This document shows positions 28,756 through 39,100 of a stretch of DNA of 64,000 bases, piece by piece. The notes below the pieces were generated by a model. The model was not told the DNA's origin, searched no databases, and worked only from the letters and a program-made list of their open reading frames with translations. The translations under genes and the position numbers were made by a program. Source of the stretch: Maribacter caenipelagi. Its GTDB lineage: Bacteria; Bacteroidota; Bacteroidia; Flavobacteriales; Flavobacteriaceae. Numbering within the stretch: the stretch's first letter is position 1; each line of letters starts with the position of its first letter. The DNA is taken from assembly GCF_004364175.1 (NCBI RefSeq), contig NZ_SNZW01000011.1, positions 806,001 through 870,000 of the forward strand, read 5' to 3'.

Positions 28756-30075
28756 ATGAAAATTGGTAAACCAAGTTTAAGTTTTTGGCAAATATTCAAT
28801 ATGAATGTTGGTTTTTTAGGAATTCAGTACAGTTTTGGATTGCAACAAACAGCCATAAATCCTATCTTTTTATACCTTGGTGCACCTGAAGATATGTTAC
28901 CTATTTTGAATATTGCCGGACCAGTTACTGGTCTGGTTATTCAGCCAATAATCGGAGCGATGTCAGATAAAACTTGGTCAGAACGTTGGGGACGTCGTAA
29001 ACCTTACTTTTTAATTGGGGCAATTTTAGGTAGTTTATGTTTGTTCGCTTTTCCAACTAGTCCTGTGCTTTGGTTTGCAGTAGGTTTATTGTGGATTTTA
29101 GATGTTGGTAATAATATGGCTATGGAGCCATATCGCGCATTCGTAGGCGATAAATTACCCGAAAAACAATTAAGTCTAGGTTACCAGATGCAAAGTTTAT
29201 TTGTCGGCGCAGGTATTCTATTGGCAAATGGCTCAATCGTATTATTTCAGTATTTATTTGGAGGTGATTCTGTTGAAGCGGCAGGAACTATACCTACGTG
29301 GTTATATTATTCTTTTTATATCGGTGCTATTTTGTCTATTACGACAATATTATGGTCTGTTTTAAAAACACCTGAGATTCCGCCAACTGATGATGAATTA
29401 GCTGAAATAAATGAGGCAAAGGGAAAATCTATTGCTGAAAGAATCGCATTACCTTTTCAAGAAATTTCCGAGTCAATCAAAAAAATGCCAAAATTCATGT
29501 GGAAGCTTGGCGCTGTCTATCTATTTCAATGGTACGCCCTATTTATATATTGGCAATATACAACCCCATTGTTTAAGTTAACCATGGGCTATTCTACTGG
29601 TGAAGCAGCATCACAATCGGCACAAATGAGTTTAACCTATAATATTGTTACCATGTTGGTTGCATTGGCATTGGTTCCCTTAACCTTGAAATACGGTGGT
29701 AAGAAAGTGTATGCTTTGAGTTTAGTAGGTACAGCAATAGCCTTGTTCTCTATTCCGTTTATACAAGACCCAATGTTAGTATTGGTTCCGATGGTACTTT
29801 TCGGTATTGGCTGGGCGGCAATGATGGGTATACCTTATACAATGGTTTCAAAAGTAGTACCGCAAGAACGACGGGGTGTATATATGGGTATCTTAAATAT
29901 GATGATTGTTATTCCTATGGGAATTGAGACGGTGACATTCGGACCGATCTATAAGTATTTGTTAGGTGGTAATGCTATTAATGCAATGCTGTTTGCGGGA
30001 GCTTTCTTTTTACTTGCTGCTTTTTTTGCAATGCGATTGAATGTTGAAAATAAAAAAGAAGCTATAGAATTGTAA
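28756..30075 (+). CDS. MFS sugar transporter (SLC45/GPH-like)
   Basis: The 439-residue inner-membrane protein has 12 hydrophobic helices. The motif WSERWGRRKPYFLIG between helices 2 and 3, with DKTW before it, is the RWGRRxP signature of plant and animal sucrose transporters and their bacterial relatives. GWAAMMGIPYTMVSKVVPQE near residue 355 is the second-half counterpart. It most likely imports sucrose or maltose with H+ or Na+; specificity is inferred from the neighbouring sucrose phosphorylase. The 121-nt gap contains the perfect palindrome at 28654. Confidence 0.85.
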   Translation: MKIGKPSLSFWQIFNMNVGFLGIQYSFGLQQTAINPIFLYLGAPEDMLPILNIAGPVTGLVIQPIIGAMSDKTWSERWGRRKPYFLIGAILGSLCLFAFPTSPVLWFAVGLLWILDVGNNMAMEPYRAFVGDKLPEKQLSLGYQMQSLFVGAGILLANGSIVLFQYLFGGDSVEAAGTIPTWLYYSFYIGAILSITTILWSVLKTPEIPPTDDELAEINEAKGKSIAERIALPFQEISESIKKMPKFMWKLGAVYLFQWYALFIYWQYTTPLFKLTMGYSTGEAASQSAQMSLTYNIVTMLVALALVPLTLKYGGKKVYALSLVGTAIALFSIPFIQDPMLVLVPMVLFGIGWAAMMGIPYTMVSKVVPQERRGVYMGILNMMIVIPMGIETVTFGPIYKYLLGGNAINAMLFAGAFFLLAAFFAMRLNVENKKEAIEL

Positions 30076-30163
30076 TTATCTGAAGATTTAGAATGCCTTG
30101 AGAAATAGGTTATTTTGTTTAGATAAAACTAGTTTCTTTTCATGCTTCTTTAAAGATTACCTT

Positions 30164-30171
30164 TAAATTTG
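30164..30171 (+). promoter_or_regulatory. -7 element of maeB
   Basis: TAAATTTG, an exact TAnnTTTG, ends 19 nt before the maeB ATG. No clear TTTG lies 19-21 nt upstream. Confidence 0.5.
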
Positions 30172-30190
30172 TTTTTTTAAATAGAAGAGT

Positions 30191-32485
30191 ATGAGCAATG
30201 AAAAGCTAAGAAGAGAAGCACTTATTTATCATGCAAAACCACAGCCTGGTAAGATAAAAATAGTACCTACCAAACCATATAGTACACAACGTGATCTTGC
30301 TTTGGCCTACTCGCCCGGTGTGGCAGAGCCATGTTTGGAAATTGCTAAGGATAAAGAAAACGTATATAAATACACCTCTAAAGGTAATTTGGTTGCCATT
30401 ATTTCTAATGGTACCGCTGTTTTAGGATTAGGTAATATAGGTCCTGAGGCATCTAAACCTGTAATGGAAGGAAAAGGTCTTCTCTTTAAGATTTTCGCCG
30501 ATATCGATGGTATTGATATTGAAGTGGACACCGAAGATGTAGATAGGTTTATTGAAACCGTAAAGATGATTGCCCCAACTTTTGGAGGAATTAATCTTGA
30601 GGATATTAAAGCCCCCGAAGCATTTGAGATAGAACGTAGATTGAAAGAGGAATTAGATATTCCTGTAATGCACGATGATCAACATGGTACCGCGATAATT
30701 TCTGCCGCAGCTTTATTAAATGCATTAGAGATTTCTAATAAGAAAATGGAAGATGTGCGCATTGTAATTAGTGGTGCGGGTGCTGCTGCTGTTTCGTGTA
30801 CTAAATTGTATAAGGCATTTGGTGCCAAGGCAGAGAATATAGTAATGCTTGATAGTAAAGGTGTTATTAGAAAAGATGCCGATAATTTATCAGCTGCCAA
30901 AAAGGAATTTGCCACCGATAGAAAAATAGACACACTTGAAGAAGCTATGGTTGATGCCGATGTATTCGTTGGTCTTTCTATAGCAAACGTTGTTACACCG
31001 GCGATGTTAACTTCAATGGCCGATAACCCTATAGTTTTTGCAATGGCAAATCCTGATCCTGAGATTGCTTATGATTTGGCAGTTGCTACCAGAAAAGATA
31101 TTATAATGGCAACGGGTCGTTCGGATCATCCTAATCAGGTGAATAATGTTCTTGGTTTTCCATTTATATTTAGAGGGGCTCTAGATGTTAGGGCTACTGC
31201 GATAAACGAGGCTATGAAAATGGCAGCGGTTAAAGCTTTGGCAGATTTAACAAGGCAACCGGTTCCTGAACAAGTAAATATTGCATACGGCGAAACAAGA
31301 TTAACTTTTGGTAAGGAATATATAATACCTAAGCCATTTGATCAAAGATTAATATATGAAATACCACCAGCTGTAGCCAAGGCTGCGATGGAGAGTGGTG
31401 TTGCCAAAGCTCCAATAGAAGATTGGGATAAATATAGAGAAGAGCTAATGCTTCGTTCTGGTAACGATAATAAAGTCGTTCGCTTACTATATGGTAGAGC
31501 TCGTAGTAATCCTAAGAAAATAGTATTTGCCGAAGCTGATCATTTAGATGTTTTAAAAGCGGCACAAATAGTTCATGAAGAAGGTATAGCAATTCCTATT
31601 CTTTTAGGAAGAAAAGATATTATTCTAGAATTAAAGAAGGAGTTGGAGTTCGATGCAGATTTAGTGATTATAGATCCAATGTCAGAAGAGTTCGACGAGC
31701 GCCATGTTCGTTACGCTACTAAATATTGGGAAAGTCGTAAGCGTAGCGGAGTTACTTTTTACAGTGCGAAAATAAAAATGCGCGAGCGTAATTATTTTGG
31801 TTCGATGATGGTTCTTGAAGGTGATGCAGACGGAATGATTTCTGGTTATTCAAGAGCTTACCCTACTGTAGTAAAACCAATTTTAGAGGTTATCGGTAGA
31901 GCAAGCGGAGTTAAAAAAGTCGCAACGGTGAATATCATGATTACTGATCGTGGGCCATTATTTTTAGCGGATACTTCTATTAATATTGAACCAAATGCTG
32001 AGGAGCTTGCAGATATTGCACAAATGACGGCTAATGTTGCTTCTAATTTTGGATTTGACCCTGTATTAGCAATGTTAAGCTATGCAAATTTTGGTTCTTC
32101 AACGCATCCGAATGCTAGAAAGGTTAGAGAAGCAGTTCGTATTCTTCATGAAACTGCGCCTGATTTGGTAGTTGACGGTGAAATACAAACCGATTTTGCT
32201 TTGAACAGAGAACTTCATGAAAGTAAGTTCCCATTTTCTAAACTTGCAGGTAGAAAAGTAAATACTTTAATTTTTCCGAATTTAGAATCTGCGAATATTA
32301 CGTATAAACTTTTAAAGGAGTTGAACAGTGCAGATTCTATCGGTCCGATTATGGTTGGTTTAAGAAAAGCTGTGCATATTATGCAATTAGGTGCTAGTGT
32401 CGACGAAATAGTAAACATGGCGGCAGTTGCTGTAATTGATGCTCAAGAGCGTGAAAAACGTAAGAAAGCTAAAGGTTCAAAATAA
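30191..32485 (+). CDS. maeB: NADP-dependent malic enzyme with C-terminal phosphotransacetylase-like domain
   Basis: The enzyme decarboxylates malate to pyruvate with NADP. Of 764 residues, 1-425 form the malic enzyme part: AYSPGVAEPCLEI and GNLGPE-like GLGNIGPEASKPVMEGK near 85, HDDQHGTAIISAAALLNALE near 165 and the Rossmann motif VISGAGAAAVSC near 195. Residues 430-764 are a phosphate acetyltransferase-like domain, which in E. coli MaeB is a regulatory acetyl-CoA-sensing domain and not active as Pta. It is a single-gene unit with its own promoter element and terminator-like hairpin, and supplies NADPH and pyruvate for biosynthesis. Confidence 0.96.
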   Translation: MSNEKLRREALIYHAKPQPGKIKIVPTKPYSTQRDLALAYSPGVAEPCLEIAKDKENVYKYTSKGNLVAIISNGTAVLGLGNIGPEASKPVMEGKGLLFKIFADIDGIDIEVDTEDVDRFIETVKMIAPTFGGINLEDIKAPEAFEIERRLKEELDIPVMHDDQHGTAIISAAALLNALEISNKKMEDVRIVISGAGAAAVSCTKLYKAFGAKAENIVMLDSKGVIRKDADNLSAAKKEFATDRKIDTLEEAMVDADVFVGLSIANVVTPAMLTSMADNPIVFAMANPDPEIAYDLAVATRKDIIMATGRSDHPNQVNNVLGFPFIFRGALDVRATAINEAMKMAAVKALADLTRQPVPEQVNIAYGETRLTFGKEYIIPKPFDQRLIYEIPPAVAKAAMESGVAKAPIEDWDKYREELMLRSGNDNKVVRLLYGRARSNPKKIVFAEADHLDVLKAAQIVHEEGIAIPILLGRKDIILELKKELEFDADLVIIDPMSEEFDERHVRYATKYWESRKRSGVTFYSAKIKMRERNYFGSMMVLEGDADGMISGYSRAYPTVVKPILEVIGRASGVKKVATVNIMITDRGPLFLADTSINIEPNAEELADIAQMTANVASNFGFDPVLAMLSYANFGSSTHPNARKVREAVRILHETAPDLVVDGEIQTDFALNRELHESKFPFSKLAGRKVNTLIFPNLESANITYKLLKELNSADSIGPIMVGLRKAVHIMQLGASVDEIVNMAAVAVIDAQEREKRKKAKGSK

Positions 32486-32510
32486 TATTCAATTAAATAA
32501 TAACTCAAAC

Positions 32511-32546
32511 AGGGAAATTGGTAGACATACTTTTTTCCCTTTTTAA
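32511..32546 (+). terminator. Terminator-like hairpin between maeB and ruvA
   Basis: AGGGAAA (32511-32517) pairs with TTTCCCT (32534-32540) across a 16-nt loop and is followed by TTTTTAATTTT. It stands 25 nt after the maeB stop and just before the ruvA ATG (32559). The loop is long, so it is weaker than the others. Confidence 0.5.
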
Positions 32547-32558
32547 TTTTAATAAATC

Positions 32559-33140
32559 ATGATACATCACTTAAAAGGAAAACTAGTAGAGAAGAACCCA
32601 ACTCATGTTATTATCGAATGTGGTGGTGTTGGCTATTTTGTAAATATTTCTTTGAATACTTTTTCTAAGCTGCCAGAGCAAGAAAATGTCTCTGTTTTTA
32701 CGCACCTTCAGGTTAAAGAAGATTCCCATACGCTGTTCGGGTTTGTTGAAAAATCTGAGCGTGAAATATTTCGCTTATTATTGTCTGTTTCAGGTATTGG
32801 ATCAAGTATAGCCAGAACCATGCTTTCTTCTATGTCTCCTTCGCAGATTAGAGATGCTATTGCTAACGGAGATGTTGCATCAATACAAGCCGTAAAAGGT
32901 ATAGGGGCGAAAACTGCACAGCGTGTAATTTTGGATCTTAGAGATAAGGTCTTAAAAGTTTACGATATAGACGAACTTTCACTAAGTACAAACAATACAA
33001 ATAAAGATGAAGCGTTATCTGCTTTAGAAGTTCTAGGCTTCGCACGTAAACAATCAGAGAGGGTTGTCGATAAAGTGCTTAACCAAGATGCTTCGCTAAG
33101 TGTCGAGAATATAATTAAACTCGCGCTCAAAAATTTGTAA
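32559..33140 (+). CDS. ruvA: Holliday junction DNA helicase subunit RuvA
   Basis: The 193-residue protein has the RuvA plan: an N-terminal OB fold (1-62, HLKGKLVEKNPTHVIIECGG), tandem helix-hairpin-helix motifs (LSVSGIGSSIARTMLSS near 75 and IQAVKGIGAKTAQRVILDL near 110) and a small C-terminal domain that binds RuvB (about 145-193). RuvA tetramers hold Holliday junctions open. sprA begins 5 nt downstream, a linkage seen in many Bacteroidota. Confidence 0.97.
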   Translation: MIHHLKGKLVEKNPTHVIIECGGVGYFVNISLNTFSKLPEQENVSVFTHLQVKEDSHTLFGFVEKSEREIFRLLLSVSGIGSSIARTMLSSMSPSQIRDAIANGDVASIQAVKGIGAKTAQRVILDLRDKVLKVYDIDELSLSTNNTNKDEALSALEVLGFARKQSERVVDKVLNQDASLSVENIIKLALKNL

Positions 33141-33145
33141 TAAGT

Positions 33146-36100
33146 TTGAAAAACGGGGTAACTAAATTTCTTAAAATTTCTTTTAAGTACATCTTTGTAT
33201 TCTTTATGTTTTTGGGTTCCATAACAACTGTTGTGGCTCAAGAAACAGAAGAACAGGAAATTGATTCGGTAAAAACAGGATTTGATCTTGGTAGAATTCT
33301 AATTGAGAATCCTAAAAGTATTGTATCGAAGTACATATATGATCCCGAACTTGATCGTTATATTTATAATGAGAGTGTGGGCGATTTTAATATCGGTTAC
33401 CCAATAATTCTAACACCAGATCAATATTTTAAATTAATCAGAGAAGAAGGAATTAAATCATATTTCAAAGAAAAATCTGATGCATATTCAGGTAAAAAAG
33501 AAGGTAGTGAAGAGGCTCGTAAAAACTTACTACCTAATTTCTATGTGAATAATGATTTCTTTTCTACCATTTTTGGTGGTAATACCATCGAGATAATTCC
33601 ACAAGGATCTGTTGCGATGGATTTAGGTGTTATCTGGCAGAAAAATGATAATCCTTCTTTATCACCAAGAAACAGAACGAATCTTTCTTTCGATTTTGAT
33701 CAACGTATTAGTCTTAGTATGTTAGGTCAAATAGGTGAGCGGCTACAAGTAACTGCAAACTATGATACCGAAGCCACTTTCGATTTTCAGAATATTGTAA
33801 AATTAGATTATACACCGACTGAAGATGATATTATTCAATCTATTGAGGTGGGTAATGTAAATATGCCTCTAAATAGTTCGCTTATTTCTGGCGCACAGAG
33901 TTTATTTGGTGTAAAAACGAAATTGCAGTTTGGTAAAACTTCTGTAACGGCTGTTTTTTCTGAGCAACGCTCGCAAAATAATACCGTAGTAGCGCAAGGT
34001 GGCGGTACTTTAAATGACTTTACATTAACGGCATTAGACTACGATGAAAATAGACACTTCTTCTTGGCGCAGTATTTTAGAGATAATTACGATGAAGCAC
34101 TTTCTTCTTATCCATATATAAAAAGTCAGGTACAGATTACCCGTATAGAAGTTTGGATAACGAATAGAACACAACAAACATTAAATGTTCGTAATGTTGT
34201 GGCAATTCAAGATTTAGGTGAATCAGATATTACGAAGACTAGAGTTGGTCAAAATAACGGTAGTGGTGGCGGATTCTTTAATAGTCCTGCCGATTTAAGA
34301 CCTAGAAACAATGCCAATGATTATGATCCGGCTTTAATACTTACCAATAACGGTGCATTAAATGATAATATTAGAGAAATCGCAACAGTAGAAAGCGGTT
34401 TCAATGCTGGTAGTTTTTCTGGAGGATATAATCCTAATCAAGGTTTTGATTATGCATATTTAGAAAATGCTAGAAAGTTAGAACAAGGTAGAGATTTTGA
34501 TTTTAATACACAGTTAGGTTATATTTCATTAAACCAACGTTTAAGTAATGACGAAGTATTGGGTGTTGCTTATCAATATACATTTCAAGGTCAGGTGTAC
34601 CAAGTTGGTGAATTTGCTAACGGAGGTATAGAAGCTACAACAGTTACGCAGACTGCAAACACAGTTATCGAGAATAACACCTTAATTCTTAAACTTCTTA
34701 AAAGTAATATTACCAATATCACTGATCCTATTTGGGATTTGATGATGAAGAACATTTATGCAACTGGTGCCTATAGTTTGAGTGAAGAAGATTTTAAGAT
34801 GAATATTTTGTATTCTGATCCTACCTCAAGAAACTATATAACTCCTATTGAAGAAGGTCCCGGTTCTGGTTGGCCTGAAGGTTTAGAAGAAACGATTCTT
34901 TTAAATGTCTTTAACCTAGATAGATTAAATGTCTATAATGATATTCAACCCGGTGGTGATGGTTTCTTCGATTTTATAAGCGGACAAACTATAGATGTAC
35001 AGAATGGTCGCATCATATTTACCAAAGTAGAACCATTTGGCGAGTATTTATATGAAAAGTTACAGAATGGTAACAGTGGTCAGTACGATGTTACTTCTGG
35101 CTATAATGCCAATCAAGAGCAGTATGTTTTTAGAGATATGTACTCTTTGACAAAAACAGCGGCACTACAAGATCCTGAAAAAAATAAATTCTTATTAAAA
35201 GGTTCGTACAAATCAGAAGGTAGTAATGGTATTTCTATTGGAGCATTTAACGTGCCCCAAGGTTCTGTTACGGTTACTGCAAATGGTAGAACTTTACAAG
35301 AGGGTATCGATTATACGGTAAACTATCAATCGGGTACGGTGCAAATTTTAGATCCTAGTTTAGAAGCTTCTAATGTACCTATCAATATATCGGTAGAGAA
35401 TAATGCGGTATTCGGACAACAAACACGTCGTTTTACAGGTGTAAATGTTGAACATCAATTTAATGAAAAATTTGTTTTAGGTGGTACGTTGTTAAACTTG
35501 AACGAAAGACCATTAACTCAGAAATCAACGTACGGGGTAGAATCTGTAAACAATACAATATTCGGATTAAATACTAACTTCTCTACAGAAGTTCCTTTCT
35601 TGACCCGTATGGTAAATAAGTTGCCTAACATCGATACTGATGTGCCTTCTAATATATCCATTAGGGCAGAAATGGCGGCTTTGATACCGAGTTCGCCAAA
35701 GAATGCTGATTTTGAGGGTGAGACAACAACCTACTTAGATGATTTTGAAGGGGCGCAAGCATTAATAGATATTAGGGCTTCTCTTGGGTGGTCTCTTGCA
35801 AGTATGCCTTTAGAATTTGGTAATGGCGACCAACCATTTGGTAGTTCTCCCGAAGATTTAAATAACTTATTAAACGGTTATGGTCGAGCTAAGTTATCTT
35901 GGTATACTATTGATCCAATATTCTTTACCACACAAAGACCTGCAGAAATTAGTGATGATGATATTTCTACTAACGCAACTCGTAGGGTGTATATCGATGA
36001 AGTTTTTCCTGAGACAGATGTAGCTCAAGGTCAAACTCAAGTTCAATCTACTTTAGATATGGTGTATTATCCAGCTACTAAAGGTCCGTATAACAACAAT

Positions 36101-39100
36101 CCAGATTTTGAAACTGAAGCTCCAACTGAAAAGTGGGGTGGTATGATGCGTTCATTAAGTAGTACAGATTTTGAGCAGAGTAATGTTGAATTCGTTCAGT
36201 TTTGGGTAATGGATCCTTATGTTGATGGTATTGCAAATGGAGCTGGTGAATTGGTGCTTAACCTTGGTAATATTTCTGAAGATATTTTACGCGATGGTAA
36301 AAAACAATACGAAAACGGATTACCAGGTGTAAATAGCAATGATTTTGTTTCGCCAACTACGTGGGGTGAAGTTCCTGCAACGCAATCATTAGTGTATGCT
36401 TTTGATGCCGATGAAAATAATAGAGGTTTACAAGATATTGGTTTTGATGGTTTAGATGATGTTCGTGAAGCTGATGTGTATAACAATAATAGTGGCGATG
36501 ATCCTGCTTTAGATAACTATGGTTATTACTTAAATAGAGAAGGTAGTATTCTAGAGAGATATTTAGATTTTAATAACCCTCAAGGTAACTCACCGGTTAC
36601 GGTAACCAATACGGATAGGGGTTCTACAACATTACCAGATGTAGAAGATGTTGATAGGGATTTAACCATGAATACGGTTAATAGTTATTATGAGTACCGT
36701 ATTGCTATTAAGCCAAATACTACTATTAATGACGAGTATGTAACCGATATTATTGAAGGTACAGCAAGCGGAGATGTAAGAATACCTAATGGTGATGATG
36801 TAAACTACCGTTGGATTCAGTATAAAATTCCATTAAGTGATTTTAGTGATGCAGTTGGTGGTATTACAGATTTTAGGTCTATTAGTTTTATGCGTATGTA
36901 TATGACAGGTTTTAATAGCCCCACTATATTACGTTTTGCTACTTTAGATTTAGTTAGGGGAGACTGGCGTACGTATACAAGTACTTTACAAGATAAAAAT
37001 ATAGATAGCGATCCGTCTGATGATGGTACTACGTTAGATGTAAATACGGTAAATATTGAAGAGAATAGTAGCAGAACGCCGATACCTTACGTATTGCCCC
37101 CAGGTGTTATTAGAGAGCAATTAAATAATAACAATACCATTATTCGACAGAATGAGCAATCTCTTTCGTTAACAGTGTCTAATCTAGAGTCTGAAGATTC
37201 GCGTGGAGTATTTAAAAATTTGAATGTTGATATTCGTCAATATGAGAAACTAAAAATGTTCATACATGCTGAAAAAATTATAGATAGTGATTATGCAGAT
37301 ACCTCTACACCATTAGTTGGGTTCTTGCGTATGGGTACAGATTTTACCCAAAACTATTATCAGATAGAATTACCGTTAGAATTTACGCCTTTTTCTGCTG
37401 TTGCAGATGATGAGGTTTGGCCAGAGAATAATGAACTGAATATTTTGCTTAGTGATTTAACGAAAGTAAAATCACAATGGATTGCCGATGGTGATCTAAG
37501 TGATGTTCGCTTCTTTGAAATTGAAAATGATGAAGTTATTCCTGTTGGTGAGTTTGATGTTCGTACGCCTGGTAGAGTTCGTATTGGTATTAAAGGTAAT
37601 CCGTCTTTAGGTAGTATTCGTACTATGATGGTGGGTGTAAAAAATCAAGATATTTTACCGGCAAGAGGTGAGGTGTGGTTCAATGAACTTCGTCTTGCAG
37701 GATTGGATAATAATGGTGGTTGGGCTGCAATTGCGGCTGTTGATGGTAATATTGCAGATTTTGCCAATTTTAGTGCTACAGGTAGTAAAAGTACTTCTGG
37801 TTTTGGTTCTATAGATCAAATGCCAAATGAACGTGCCCGTGAAGATGCTGTTTCGTATGATGTTGTTACCAATGTTAATGTGGGGCAGTTGCTTCCTAAG
37901 AAATGGGGAATTCAGTTGCCGTTCAATTATGGTATATCGGAACAAATGATTACTCCGGAGTTTGATCCTGTGTATGATGATTTAAAATTAGAGGACAGAA
38001 TTGCGGCAGAAGCTACCCAAGAGGGTAAAGATGATGTTTTGGAGCAGGCCGAAGATTATACTAAACGAACTAGCATCAACTTAATTGGGGTTCGTAAAGA
38101 TCGAGGTAAAGAAGCTGATGCTAATTTCTACGATGTCGAAAACTTTACATTTAATTATAGCTACAACGAAACTGATCATAGAGATTTTGAAATTGCCGAG
38201 TTAAAGGAACAAAATGTGAATACCGGATTTGTTTATAATCACAGTTTTGAACCGGTTGAAGTTGCTCCGTTTGCTAAAAAAGATTCTCTTTTTACAGGTA
38301 AGTACTGGCAATGGTTAAAAGACTTGAACTTGAATTTATTGCCATCTAATATTGGTGTAACTTCTAATATAAACAGACAGTTTAATGCACAGCGTTTTAG
38401 AGATGTGTATACAGATGGTGAAGATAGAATTGAATTGCCAGAGTTGCAACAACGTAATTATTTATTCAATTGGCAATATGCGATCAACTACAATTTGACG
38501 AAATCGTTGAGATTGAATCTTACTGGTTCGAATAATAACATTGTTAGAAATTATTTAAACGAAGATGAGCCTTTAGAATCTGTAGATAGAATAAGAAATG
38601 AACTAGGTATGTGGGACGGCTTCTTTGATGTTGGTGAGCCAAATAGGCATTCTCAAGAAATGCAGTTGAATTATGAGGTGCCTTTTTCTAAGATACCTGC
38701 GTTAGACTTTATTAGTACACAATACTCGTATACCAGTAATTTTGATTGGCAAAGAGGTGGTGATGCATTGTTTGAAGTTGCCGGTGAATATATTAATACC
38801 GTACAGAACGCAAATACGCATACGATAACATCGTCTTTGACCATGCAAAAGTTCTATGATTTAATCGGACTTAAAAAGCGCGATGCTCCTAAGGCTTCTA
38901 CTTCAGGACCAATACGTAGAGATAAATCGGGTGCATTATCAGAAGACCAAGAAAAAATCAAAGGTAAGACCAGCGATTTATTCAATACCGTAGTCGATAT
39001 CGTTACTATGGTGAAACGAGTGAACTTGAACTATAGTGAGAATAATGGTACGGTGCTTCCTGGGTACACGCAATCTGTCGGATTCATTGGTACTACGAAA

